A stretch of 64,000 bases of DNA, taken from assembly GCF_007097155.1 (NCBI RefSeq), contig NZ_VJWA01000002.1, forward strand, positions 1-64,000, given 5' to 3'. This DNA comes from Glacieibacterium frigidum (GTDB lineage Bacteria; Pseudomonadota; Alphaproteobacteria; Sphingomonadales; Sphingomonadaceae). This document shows positions 47,204 through 55,405 of the stretch, one piece after another; positions within the stretch are counted from its first letter, which is position 1; every line of letters begins with the position of its first letter. The position numbers and the translations under genes were made by a program. Below the pieces are notes generated by a model, which did no database searches, had not been told where the DNA came from, and saw only the letters and a list, made by a program, of their open reading frames with translations.

Positions 47204-48124
47204 TCAGACCGCCACTGGCGCCGCGATGTGCGGATGCGGTTCATAGCCCTCGACCGCGACATCCTCGAAGCGATAGTCGAAGATCGACGATACCGGCGCC
47301 AGCGTCAGCTTCGGAAACGGTCGCGGCTCGCGCGTCAGCTGCTCGGCGACGAGATCGCCGTGGTTCAGATAGACGTGCGCATCGGCCCCCATCCAGATGC
47401 ACTCGCCGGGCAGCAGCCCGCACTGGTCGGCGAGCATGCGGATCAGCAGCGCATGCTCGAAGATATTGAAGCCGAACCCCAGCCCGAGATCGCATGACCG
47501 CTGGTAGAGGATGCCCGACAGGCGCCCGTCGGCGACGAAATACTGATAGGTCATGTGGCACGGCGGCAGCGCCATGCCACCCAGCTCGGCGACGTTCCAC
47601 CCGGTGAAGATATTCCGCCGCGACGACGGGTTGTCGCGCAGTCCCTTCACCAGCTCGGCGATCTGGTTGACCGGCTGGCCGGCGCGGAACAGCCCCTCGC
47701 CCGCCGCCTCGTAGGTCCGCCAGCCGACCCATTGCGCGCCATAGACGCGGCCCAGGTCGCCCCACTCCGCGGCGAAGGCGTCGTCCTCGACGATCCGCGC
47801 CTCGAACGCGTCGCGGTCGATCGCCTCGCCGGTAGCGGCGCGGTACTTCGCCAGCGGCCAGTCGGTCCAGATGTGCACGCCCTGCCTGACCAGCTCGCGG
47901 ATGTTGGTGTCGCCGCTCAGGAACCAGATCAGTTCGCGCACCGCCGACTTCCAGAAGATGCGCTTGGTGGTCAGCAGCGGCACGGTGCCGTCGGCCAGGT
48001 CGAAGCGCATCGTCGCGCCGAACAGCGCCCTGGTGCCGACCCCGGTGCGGTCGCGGCGCTCGCTCCCTGTCCGCCAGACGCGGTCGAGCAGGTCGAGATA
48101 CTGGGCTTCGGGATGCGCTGTCAT
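47204..48124 (-). CDS. thyA: Thymidylate synthase
   Basis: A 306-residue ThyA that methylates dUMP with methylene-tetrahydrofolate. Signatures: DRTGVGTRALFGATMRFDL, LLTTKRIFWKSAVRELIWFLSGDTN, the active-site Cys in GGMALPPCHMTYQYFV, YQRSCDLGLGFGFNI and a C-terminal HPHIAAPVAV. It is longer than the 264-residue E. coli enzyme because of a central insertion (about residues 85-140), seen in many ThyA proteins. It is divergent from the AHL synthase gene. Confidence 0.97.
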   Translation of the reverse strand: MTAHPEAQYLDLLDRVWRTGSERRDRTGVGTRALFGATMRFDLADGTVPLLTTKRIFWKSAVRELIWFLSGDTNIRELVRQGVHIWTDWPLAKYRAATGEAIDRDAFEARIVEDDAFAAEWGDLGRVYGAQWVGWRTYEAAGEGLFRAGQPVNQIAELVKGLRDNPSSRRNIFTGWNVAELGGMALPPCHMTYQYFVADGRLSGILYQRSCDLGLGFGFNIFEHALLIRMLADQCGLLPGECIWMGADAHVYLNHGDLVAEQLTREPRPFPKLTLAPVSSIFDYRFEDVAVEGYEPHPHIAAPVAV

Positions 48125-48160
48125 CGCCCTCGTCTAGCCGCGCCGGCCGTCCCCCGCCAG

Positions 48161-48180
48161 CTACCCCTGATCGGGGGTAT
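48161..48180 (+). promoter_or_regulatory. Candidate lux-box-like dyad upstream of the AHL synthase gene
   Basis: CTACCCCTGATCGGGGGTAT is a near-perfect dyad: TACCCC and GGGGTA around a 6-base centre TGATCG, 20 bases in all, which is the size of known lux boxes. It lies about 63 bases before the synthase ATG and just upstream of the likely promoter. Binding by a LuxR-type receptor is inference. Confidence 0.5.
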
Positions 48181-48242
48181 TCGCCCGGTAACCCTAACCG
48201 ACGATAAGCCTGATCAAGGTTAATATTGCAGGGGTCTGCCAG

Positions 48243-48872
48243 ATGGTCGCCGTCGTCACCGCCGAGAACCGCAGCGCCTTTGCCGGCACGATCACGCAGA
48301 TGCACCGCGACCGCAAGGCGGTGTTCGTCGACGCGTTGAAGTGGGAGATTCCCGTCGTCGACGATGCCTTCGAGATCGACGAATACGACACCGAGGCCGC
48401 GGTCTATCTGGTCGCGCAGGAACCGCTCAGCGGCGCGCATCTGGGGTCGGTGCGGCTGGTCTGCACCGCCGGCCCGCACCTGCTGGGCGACAAATTCGCC
48501 TTCCTGTGCGCCGACGCCGTACCGACCGGCGACGACGTGTGGGAGATCACCCGCCTGTGCACCACCCCCGGCCTGACCCCCGCCGCGGCGCTTCAGGTCC
48601 GCATGCGGCTGGTCATGGCGCTGATGGAGTACGCGCTCGCGCACGGCATCGCGCGCTACACGATGATGACCCACACCGCCTATCTGCCGACCCTGCTCGC
48701 GGTCGGCTGGGACATCGAACCCCTCGGCCTCCCCGCCGACGTCGCCGGCCAGCCCACCGGCGCGCTGCAGATCAGCGTGAATGCCGCAGCCCTCGACCGG
48801 CTGCGCACGCTCTACGGCTTCCGCGCGCCGGTCATCGGGGCGAGCGATGCCAGGTCGGCAGTGGCGGCGTGA
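48243..48872 (+). CDS. LuxI-type acyl-homoserine-lactone synthase
   Basis: A 209-residue autoinducer synthase, which makes N-acyl-homoserine lactones from S-adenosylmethionine and acyl-ACP. The invariant LuxI residues are at their expected positions: Arg24 and Phe28 (HRDRKAVFVD), Trp34 (LKWEIP), Asp46 and Asp49 (DEYDT), Arg71 (LGSVRLV), a Phe near 85, Glu101 and Arg104 (WEITRLC). No LuxR receptor with an autoinducer-binding domain is encoded in the window. The next two genes on the same strand are NfrB- and NfrA-like. The acyl chain cannot be predicted from the sequence. Confidence 0.93.
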   Translation: MVAVVTAENRSAFAGTITQMHRDRKAVFVDALKWEIPVVDDAFEIDEYDTEAAVYLVAQEPLSGAHLGSVRLVCTAGPHLLGDKFAFLCADAVPTGDDVWEITRLCTTPGLTPAAALQVRMRLVMALMEYALAHGIARYTMMTHTAYLPTLLAVGWDIEPLGLPADVAGQPTGALQISVNAAALDRLRTLYGFRAPVIGASDARSAVAA

Positions 48873-48944
48873 GCCCCTGCGCCGCGCCGGTTGATCGGGC
48901 GACATGTTGAGCATAGCCTGAGCTGATCTGTACGCCGGGGGGCC

Positions 48945-50333
48945 ATGACGGACGGGTTGATACTGCTCGCCCTGTTCCACAATGCGACGCGCGAGTTGCT
49001 GGCGTTCGCGGCGGTCGGGATCGCGCTGTGCAGCCTCGACGACCTGTTCGTCGACGCGGTGTTCCTCGTCCGGCTCGGCTGGCGACGGGCGACCGTGTAC
49101 CGGCGCAATCTCCGCGCCAGTGCCGACAGTCTGGACCCCGCGGCGCCGGGACGGTTCGCGATCATCGTGCCGGCGTGGGACGAGGCGGCGGTGATCGGCG
49201 CGATGCTGCGCGACCTGACCGCGCGGCTCGACCATCCGGCGTACCGCGTCTTCGTCGGGGTCTATCCCAACGACCCCACCACGGCGGCGGCAGTCGCGGG
49301 TGTCGGCGACCCGCGGATCGAGATCATCACCTGCGCGCGCTCGGGACCGACGACCAAGGCCGATTGCCTCAATCATCTGTGGCGCGCGCTGCTCGCCGAC
49401 GAGGGGCGGCACGGGCGCTTCAAGGCGGTCGTCCTGCACGATGCCGAGGATGTCGTCGACGCGCTCGAGCTGCGGGTCTTCGATCACCTGATCCCGCGGC
49501 TTGGCATGGTCCAGCTGCCCGTCGTGCCGCTCGTGGACGCGCGCTCGCGCTGGATTGCGGGGCACTACATGGACGAGTTCGCCGAGAACCATCTTAAGGA
49601 CATGGCCGTGCGCGAGGCGCTGGGCGCCGCCGTCCCGAGCGCTGGCGTCGCGTGCGCGATCGAGCGGACGATGCTGGGCCGGATCGCCGACCAGGCGGGC
49701 GGCGAACCCTTCGACGCGGCGTGCCTGACCGAAGACTACGAGCTCGGCCTCAAGATCAAGGCGCTCGGCGGGCGCGGCGCGCTGGTTCGCATTAAGGGGC
49801 GGACCGGGGTGGTCGCGACCCGCGAGCATTTCCCCGGCGATCTCGAGAGCGCGCTGCGGCAGAAGTCGCGCTGGCTGCTAGGCATCGCGCTCGGCGGCTG
49901 GGACCGGCTGGGGTGGCGCAGTGGCTGGGCCGACCGGCTGATGCTGATGCGCGACCGCAAGGCGATCGTCTCGGCGCTGCTGACGGTGATCGGCTATGTG
50001 GCCGGGCTGTTCGCGCTGATCGATGTCGCGCTTGTGGGTGCAGTGTCCGGCACCAAGGGCTTCGCACCGCTGGTCGCGCCCGGCAGCTGGCTCGCCACTG
50101 TGCTGGCCTTCACCAGCATCGTGCTGGGGTGGCGGCTTACGATGCGCGCGGTGCTGAGCGGCCACGTCAACGGCTGGCGCGAGGGGCTTCGCTCGGTCCC
50201 GCGCGTCGTCGTCGGAAACATGATCAACGCCCTCGCGGCGCTGCGCGCGACGCGGCGTTACGTGTCGATGCGGCGGGGCCGCTCCACGCTCGTCTGGGAC
50301 AAGACCGCGCACCGCTTTCCCGGCGTGCCGTGA
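48945..50333 (+). CDS. NfrB-like membrane glycosyltransferase (GT2)
   Basis: A 462-residue glycosyltransferase with an N-terminal hydrophobic segment, a GT2 catalytic domain and two or three C-terminal helices (about 340-410). Catalytic motifs: IIVPAWDEAAVIG, VVLHDAEDVVDALEL (Asp motif), CLTEDYELGLKI (TED) and QKSRWLLG (QxxRW), the set found in processive synthases. The closest family I recognise is NfrB/phage N4 adsorption protein B, but the C-terminal c-di-GMP-binding MshEN domain of the longer E. coli protein is absent. It is probably involved in making a surface polysaccharide exported through the NfrA-like protein encoded next. Confidence 0.85.
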   Translation: MTDGLILLALFHNATRELLAFAAVGIALCSLDDLFVDAVFLVRLGWRRATVYRRNLRASADSLDPAAPGRFAIIVPAWDEAAVIGAMLRDLTARLDHPAYRVFVGVYPNDPTTAAAVAGVGDPRIEIITCARSGPTTKADCLNHLWRALLADEGRHGRFKAVVLHDAEDVVDALELRVFDHLIPRLGMVQLPVVPLVDARSRWIAGHYMDEFAENHLKDMAVREALGAAVPSAGVACAIERTMLGRIADQAGGEPFDAACLTEDYELGLKIKALGGRGALVRIKGRTGVVATREHFPGDLESALRQKSRWLLGIALGGWDRLGWRSGWADRLMLMRDRKAIVSALLTVIGYVAGLFALIDVALVGAVSGTKGFAPLVAPGSWLATVLAFTSIVLGWRLTMRAVLSGHVNGWREGLRSVPRVVVGNMINALAALRATRRYVSMRRGRSTLVWDKTAHRFPGVP

Positions 50334-50343
50334 GGCGCTTTTC

Positions 50344-51576
50344 GTGAGGCTGGGACCGCTGCGCTTCCTGGCCTGCGTCGCCGTAGGGACGATGGCGTGG
50401 GCGGTCAGCCGGGTCCCCGTCGTCGTCGCGCGGGCGGAGGCGGACGTCGCTGCAGCGGCATCGTGGGAGGCTGGGCGTGCGATGAGCGAGCACCTGGCAG
50501 TCGCGCGGCACGATCCGCCGATGCGTGATGCACCTGCGATCGCAGCTCTAGTACTTCCGAACGCACCTGTGGTCGTTCGTCATTCCGGCGAGGGCCGGAA
50601 CCCGGTTGCGCCACACGCTCGAATCCTGGCGCTTGTAACGCGGATGGGTTCCGGCCCTCGCCGGAAGGACGGCCAGAGGGTTCAAGCCAAGGTCACCGCT
50701 GTGCCTGTCGAAAGCGGCAGCGCTTTAGAACTTTTGTCACCCAGCCAAGCCGCGCTGTTCGCACCACCGCGTCTGGCCCCCTCCCCCGCAGCGTTCGACC
50801 TCGCCGCCGCCGCCTACGCCGACCTCGCTCGCCGCGACCGGCGGAGCGCAGCGAGCAAGTTCGAAGCCGCTCTCGCCGTCGACCCCGCTGCATCCAATGC
50901 CCCCGCTTGGCGCACCGAACTGCGCCGCCTGCGACAGCAATGGTCAGGCGACGCGTACATCCTCGTGCGCGGCGCAGGGCCTACGGGGCTCGGCGTCGCC
51001 CCGCTTTTTGGCGGCGGGCAGAGCGGCGGGAGCCTCGCCTTCACCCCCGACCCGCTGGCACGTCGGCCCATCGCCGTCGTCGCCCGCGCCACGGTCGCGC
51101 ACGAGGGCAAGGACTTCGGCATCGCGGGCATCGACCGGGGTTCGCTGCAGACCGCGCTCGGCGTCCGCTGGCAGGTCGTGCCCGGCGCATCGCTTACCGC
51201 CGAGCGGTTGATCGCGGGCGGCTCGGCCGCGCGTGACGCCTGGGTGCTCCGCACCGCCGGGGGCACAGCGCACAAGCTAGGCCCCGTCCAACTCGACGTC
51301 TATGCCGAGGCGGGGGTCGTGGGCGCACGCCGCCGCGATACGTTCGCCAGCGCGCAGGCCCGCGCTGAGCTCCCCCTCCCCGCAGGGCTGGATGCCGGCG
51401 GCGGCGCTTGGGTGAGCATTCAAAACGCCGCCACGACCGTCCACCGCGTCGACATCGGCCCGACGATCGGCTGGCGCGCCGGCCCGATCACCGCCCGCGC
51501 CGACTGGCGTTTCCGTGTTGCCGGCGACGCCGCGCCGGGCTCCGGCCCGGCGCTGACGCTCTCCGCGGCCTTCTAG
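50344..51576 (+). CDS. NfrA C-terminal-like outer-membrane protein with repeat-derived insert
   Basis: A 410-residue protein starting at GTG 50344, 10 bases after the NfrB-like gene. A signal or anchor segment is followed by a TPR-like helical stretch (FDLAAAAYADLARRDRRSA) and a C-terminal beta-barrel region of alternating strands ending in LTLSAAF, as in the C-terminal domain of phage N4 adsorption protein A (NfrA). It is much shorter than E. coli NfrA. Residues about 79-110 (RHSGEGRNPVAPHAR onward) are encoded by a palindromic repeat inserted in frame. Probably an outer-membrane pore for the NfrB-like product. Confidence 0.78.
   Translation: MRLGPLRFLACVAVGTMAWAVSRVPVVVARAEADVAAAASWEAGRAMSEHLAVARHDPPMRDAPAIAALVLPNAPVVVRHSGEGRNPVAPHARILALVTRMGSGPRRKDGQRVQAKVTAVPVESGSALELLSPSQAALFAPPRLAPSPAAFDLAAAAYADLARRDRRSAASKFEAALAVDPAASNAPAWRTELRRLRQQWSGDAYILVRGAGPTGLGVAPLFGGGQSGGSLAFTPDPLARRPIAVVARATVAHEGKDFGIAGIDRGSLQTALGVRWQVVPGASLTAERLIAGGSAARDAWVLRTAGGTAHKLGPVQLDVYAEAGVVGARRRDTFASAQARAELPLPAGLDAGGGAWVSIQNAATTVHRVDIGPTIGWRAGPITARADWRFRVAGDAAPGSGPALTLSAAF
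50583..50666. repeat. Palindromic repeat inside the NfrA-like coding sequence
   Basis: The 21-base arms 50583-50603 and 50646-50666 are perfect reverse complements around a 42-base centre. The peptide RHSGEGRNP encoded by the left arm is a common read-through of a widespread GC-rich intergenic repeat. Here the element sits inside the gene and keeps the frame. Confidence 0.88.
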
Positions 51577-51923
51577 TCGACGTACTCTTCGGTCCCTGCC
51601 CCATCGAGGTGCCGGACGCGCGCCGCCGCCAGCACTTCGGGCGGCAGCAGGCGAGCATTGACCCCCATGCGCTGCCGCGCCGGGTCAGGGGACGCCCAGT
51701 GGGTGACGCAGCCGCACATCGTGCAGCGGTGGAACACGACCGTCCGGTTACCCCAGACATAGGTCTCGGTAGACCCCGACACGTCGACGTCGCCGGGCAC
51801 GTAGTAAGCCCACAGCACGCCGTAGCGGCGGCAGATCGAGCAGTTGCAGTCGGTGACCTCGACCGGCGCCGCCGCCACGACGATGGTGCACGCCCCGCAG
51901 TGGCAGGTCGCGGTGGCGCTCAC
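51573..51923 (-). CDS. GFA family zinc-binding protein
   Basis: A 116-residue protein with the Cys pattern of the GFA (glutathione-dependent formaldehyde-activating enzyme-like) family: CHCGAC at the N-terminus, DCNCSICRRYG and FHRCTMCGCVTHW, which together bind two zinc ions. Most members have no proven substrate. The GTG at 51923 overlaps the stop of the diiron gene as GTGA, so this is the last gene of a MerR-diiron-GFA operon. Confidence 0.88.
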   Translation of the reverse strand: MSATATCHCGACTIVVAAAPVEVTDCNCSICRRYGVLWAYYVPGDVDVSGSTETYVWGNRTVVFHRCTMCGCVTHWASPDPARQRMGVNARLLPPEVLAAARVRHLDGAGTEEYVD

Positions 51924-52993
51924 TCGGCCGCGATCGCCGCGATGTCGTGAATGTTCTGCCGCCGCGCGTCGAACTCGTTCGCGATCTTCTCGTCGTTGGC
52001 CTGCAGCGCGTCGACGTCGACCGACATGTAGTCGAGCACGCCCATCTCGGTGTAGCCCTTCTGCACGATCGGCCCCCACAGACCGATGTCGGCGACGACG
52101 GGGACGATGCGGTTGAACAGGTGGTTGCGGAACAGCTTCTGGTTGGGGCTGTCCTTGGCATAGGCGATGCACTCGTCGGCGTCGTAGCCCAGCGTCTCCC
52201 ACACCTCGCGCGCCTCGAACCGGTCGCGCATCAAGTAGCAGGCCTCGACCAGGAACTCCTCGCGCTCGTTGCGCTCGCCCTGCGTCAGCTGGGGGTAGTA
52301 TTCGCGCAACGACAGCCGTCCGAAGGCGACGTGGCGCGCCTCGTCCTGCATCACGTACGCGTTGACGGCGCCGGCCAGCGGCGAGGTCGTCATGTCGCGG
52401 ATGCCGGCAAAAGCCGCGAGCGCCAACCCTTCGATGACAACCTGCATGCCGAGGTAGGTCATGTCCCAGCGCTTGTCGGTCAGGACCTGCTCGAGCAGGA
52501 CGCTGAGCGGCCCGGTCATCGGATAGCTGAGGCCCAGCTTCTCGATCAGCCGCTTGTACGATTCGACGTGACGCGCCTCGTCGATGGTCTGGGTGCTGGC
52601 GTAGAACTTGGCTTCGAGGTCGGGGACCTGCTGGACGATCTTGGCGGCGCAGATCAGCGCGCCCTGCTCGCCGTGGAGGAACTGGCTGAGCTGCCATGCC
52701 GCGAAGTTGCGGCGCAGCTCGACGCGCTCCTTCTTGTTCATCTTGTCCCACAGCGGCGAGCCATAGATTGCCATCTGCTGCTCGGGCAGGCCCATCGGGT
52801 TTTCGTATTCGAGCTCCTGGCTCCAGTTGATCCGGTGCTCGGCATCCCATTGCTGCTGCTTGCCCTTGGCATAGAGCTTGAGCAGGTCCTTGCGGTCGTC
52901 GCTGTATTCGAAGTCGAACACCGCCTCGAACTCCTGCGCGACGTTCCACGTCGGGCCGTTCGGCGTCAGCTTGTAGGTGTCGGTGAAGGCCAT
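51920..52993 (-). CDS. Ferritin-like diiron protein
   Basis: A 357-residue helical protein with a duplicated diiron motif: Glu109 (LHGEQGAL), Glu139-x2-His142 (TIDEARHVES), Glu188 (VVIEGLALA) and Glu218-x2-His221 (MQDEARHVAF). The Glu-to-ExxH spacing is 30 residues in both halves. This is the carboxylate-bridged di-iron arrangement of ribonucleotide reductase R2-like oxidases and N-oxygenases, but there is no radical-Tyr context and no R1 gene, so it is unlikely to be NrdB. The reaction is unknown. GGGGAGAG precedes the ATG at 52993. A MerR regulator gene lies 22 bases upstream. Confidence 0.85.
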   Translation of the reverse strand: MAFTDTYKLTPNGPTWNVAQEFEAVFDFEYSDDRKDLLKLYAKGKQQQWDAEHRINWSQELEYENPMGLPEQQMAIYGSPLWDKMNKKERVELRRNFAAWQLSQFLHGEQGALICAAKIVQQVPDLEAKFYASTQTIDEARHVESYKRLIEKLGLSYPMTGPLSVLLEQVLTDKRWDMTYLGMQVVIEGLALAAFAGIRDMTTSPLAGAVNAYVMQDEARHVAFGRLSLREYYPQLTQGERNEREEFLVEACYLMRDRFEAREVWETLGYDADECIAYAKDSPNQKLFRNHLFNRIVPVVADIGLWGPIVQKGYTEMGVLDYMSVDVDALQANDEKIANEFDARRQNIHDIAAIAAE

Positions 52994-53015
52994 GGCGTGT
53001 CTCTCCCCAGAGATA

Positions 53016-53702
53016 TCAGCTGTTGTCGTTGGCAATCCGCCGGCGTTCGCCGAGCTTCTTCAGGATGGCGCGGGTGCGCAGCAGGCTGAGCAGTTCGTTG
53101 ATCGACGCGACGCCGCGCTCGGCCATATCGGCGGCCTCGCTCTCGCCGACCTGGCCCGCGGTGTGCTCGAAGAACAGGCGCATTTCCTGCGTTGTCACCC
53201 ACTCGACGAAGTCGAGGTAGAGGCGCAGGCCGCCATTGTGAAAGCCGCGCTCATGCGTGAAGCCCACGGCGTTGAGGTCGCCGAGGACGCGCAGGATCGC
53301 CGCGTCGCGCGCGCTGACCGTGCCGTCGGCATCGACGCTGATCATGCCGGTCTCGATCAGGTCGGGCAGATGCTCGAGGGTATGGCTGTCGACGACGCTC
53401 GCGACGGCGACGCGAGCGGCGTCTTGGTCGAGACGCGCCGACAACTGGCTGTCGAGCTGCGGGAAGGCCTGCGGCTCCAGCCAGCGGTCGCCGTCGTCGC
53501 GGTCGAGCAGGCTGCGGATCACCGCGAGCGGCAGGAAACGCTCCTCCTGCAACCGCTTGATGGCGCGGACGCGGGTGACATGGTCGTCGCTGTACGAGGC
53601 CGAGTTGCGGCTGGCGCGTGCCGGTTCGGGCAGCAATCCCTCCCGGATGTAGAAGCGGATCGTCTCGCGACCCACCCCCGTCCGCTGTTCGAGTTCGCGC
53701 AT
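53016..53702 (-). CDS. MerR family transcriptional regulator
   Basis: A 228-residue regulator with an N-terminal winged HTH (MRELEQRTGVGRETIRFYIREGLLPEPARAS and YSDDHVTRVRAIKRLQEE, as two adjacent blocks). A larger C-terminal region (about 80-228) contains LPDLIETGMISVDADG and LRLYLDFVEWVTTQEMRLFFEHTAG. No metal-binding Cys pair is visible, so it is more likely to sense an organic ligand. The ATG at 53702 is used. A TTG at 53708 has AGGAG at a better distance, and the frame is open to a GTG at 53744. A 10-bp palindrome GTAGCGCTAC (53755-53764) lies upstream as a possible operator. Confidence 0.85.
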   Translation of the reverse strand: MRELEQRTGVGRETIRFYIREGLLPEPARASRNSASYSDDHVTRVRAIKRLQEERFLPLAVIRSLLDRDDGDRWLEPQAFPQLDSQLSARLDQDAARVAVASVVDSHTLEHLPDLIETGMISVDADGTVSARDAAILRVLGDLNAVGFTHERGFHNGGLRLYLDFVEWVTTQEMRLFFEHTAGQVGESEAADMAERGVASINELLSLLRTRAILKKLGERRRIANDNS

Positions 53703-53818
53703 CCGCAAATGGGCAGCTCCTGAGTGCGACTCGGAAGCTATCACGAAGTGTGGAGTAGCGCTACGCGATTTCGTTGCGGCTTGGCACCGGCGCGCCCGCG
53801 CCTACGTTATGCGAACCA

Positions 53819-55390
53819 ATGCAGGCCTTTGCCGCCCTTCTCGACGCGCTGCTGTACACGCGGTCGCGCAATGCCAAGCTGCGGCTGATCGGCGATTATC
53901 TGCGCGCCACGCCCGACCCCGACCGCGGCTGGGCGCTCGCGGCGCTGACCGGCGGGCTCGACCTGAAGGCGGTGCAGCCCAAGCTGATCCGCACGCTGAT
54001 CGAAGACCGCGTCGACCCCGTGCTGTTCCGCATGAGCCACGACTATGTCGGCGACCTGGCCGAGACGGTGGCGCTGCTGTGGCCCGATCCGCTGACGCCG
54101 GAGACGCGGCCTGCCCCGACGCTGGGCGAGGTCGTCGACCGGCTCCGCGCATTGTCGCGGGTCGATGCGCCGAAGGTTGTCGTCGAACTCCTCGACCGGC
54201 TCGAGCCGCCGGGGCGCTATGCGCTGCTCAAGCTCGCGACCGGGGCGCTTCGCATCGGCATCTCGGCACGCCTGGCGAAGACGGCGTTCGCGCAAGGCTT
54301 CGGGGTCGAGGTCGATGCGGTGGAGGAGGTGTGGCACGGCCTGTCGCCGCCCTACCCCGAGCTGTTCGAATGGGTCGCCGGCGGGGCGCAACCCACCGCG
54401 GGCGATGTCGCGACTTTCCGCCCGTTCATGCTCGCGCACCCGCTCGATGAGCTGAAGCTCGACCTCGCCGAGTATGCGGCCGAGTGGAAATGGGACGGCA
54501 TCCGCATCCAGCTGGTGCACGTCGCCGGGCAGACGCGCCTGTTCAGCCGGGCCGGAGACGACATCACCGGCAGCTTCCCCGATGTCGCGGCGGCGTTCAG
54601 CTACCCGGCGGTGCTCGACGGCGAGCTGCTGGTGCGCGGCGACGTGCAGGGCGGCGAGGCGGCGAGTTTCAACGCGCTGCAGCAGCGGCTAGGGCGCAAG
54701 ACGCCGACGGGCAAGGCGATGGCCGACTATCCGGCGTTCGTGCGCATCTACGACGTGCTGTTCGACGGCGCGGAGGATCTGCGCGCGCAGCCTTGGACGA
54801 CGCGGCGGGCGCGGCTGGAGGCGCTGATGCCGCGCCTTGACCCCGCCCGCTTCGACTTGTCGGCGGTGATTAACGCGGCGGACTTTCCGGCGCTCGAGGC
54901 GATCCGCGACGGCGCGCGCGACGCGGCGATCGAGGGGCTGATGCTGAAGCGCCGCAACAGCCCCTATGTCGCCGGCCGGCGCACCGGCCTGTGGTACAAG
55001 TGGAAGCGCGACCCGCTCGTGGCGGACTGCGTGATGATGTACGCCCAGCGCGGCCACGGGAAGCGGTCGAGCTTCTACAGCGACTATACTTTCGGCTGCT
55101 GGACCGACGACGGGCAGCTGTCCCCGGTCGGCAAGGCGTACAGCGGCTTCACCGACGCCGAGCTCGCGATGCTCGACAAGTTCGTCCGCGCCAACACCGT
55201 CGCGCGGTTCGGACCGGTCCGAGAGGTCGCGAAGACGATGGTGCTGGAGGTCGCGTTCGATTCCATTCACCGCTCGACGCGGCACAAGTCGGGGGTGGCG
55301 ATGCGTTTCCCCCGCATCGCGCGCATCCGCACCGACAAGCCCGCGGCCGAGGCTGACACGGTCGCGGCGTTGATCAAGCTGATCGCCTGA
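53819..55390 (+). CDS. ATP-dependent DNA ligase (LigB/LigC-type)
   Basis: A 523-residue ligase. An N-terminal helical DNA-binding domain (about 1-175) is followed by the adenylation domain with the nucleophilic Lys in EYAAEWKWDGIRIQL, SRAGDDITGSFPD, LDGELLV and FVRIYDVLFDG. Further blocks are EGLMLKRRNSPYVAGRR and WYKWKRDPLVADCVMMY, and the C-terminal OB-fold has VEVAFDSIHRSTRHKSGVAMRFPRIARIR-like sequence. It resembles the ligase of the ligase-associated DNA damage response cluster, but its exonuclease and helicase partners are not adjacent. The start at 53819 omits 15 atypical residues. Confidence 0.92.
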   Translation: MQAFAALLDALLYTRSRNAKLRLIGDYLRATPDPDRGWALAALTGGLDLKAVQPKLIRTLIEDRVDPVLFRMSHDYVGDLAETVALLWPDPLTPETRPAPTLGEVVDRLRALSRVDAPKVVVELLDRLEPPGRYALLKLATGALRIGISARLAKTAFAQGFGVEVDAVEEVWHGLSPPYPELFEWVAGGAQPTAGDVATFRPFMLAHPLDELKLDLAEYAAEWKWDGIRIQLVHVAGQTRLFSRAGDDITGSFPDVAAAFSYPAVLDGELLVRGDVQGGEAASFNALQQRLGRKTPTGKAMADYPAFVRIYDVLFDGAEDLRAQPWTTRRARLEALMPRLDPARFDLSAVINAADFPALEAIRDGARDAAIEGLMLKRRNSPYVAGRRTGLWYKWKRDPLVADCVMMYAQRGHGKRSSFYSDYTFGCWTDDGQLSPVGKAYSGFTDAELAMLDKFVRANTVARFGPVREVAKTMVLEVAFDSIHRSTRHKSGVAMRFPRIARIRTDKPAAEADTVAALIKLIA

Positions 55391-55405
55391 GGCAGGACCC
55401 AGACC

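Noticed and set aside
47098-47469. Possible gene after the operator-bearing promoter
   Set aside because: Only about 35 residues precede the antisense of thyA; the rest is Arg/Ala-rich noise and no family is recognised.
47241-49829. 862-codon minus-strand frame across luxI, thyA and nfrB-like regions
   Set aside because: Spans two strands of real genes out of frame and has no recognisable domain.
51920-52993. Ribonucleotide reductase small subunit (NrdB)
   Set aside because: Diiron ligands are present, but the flanking sequence does not match R2 proteins and there is no large-subunit gene nearby.
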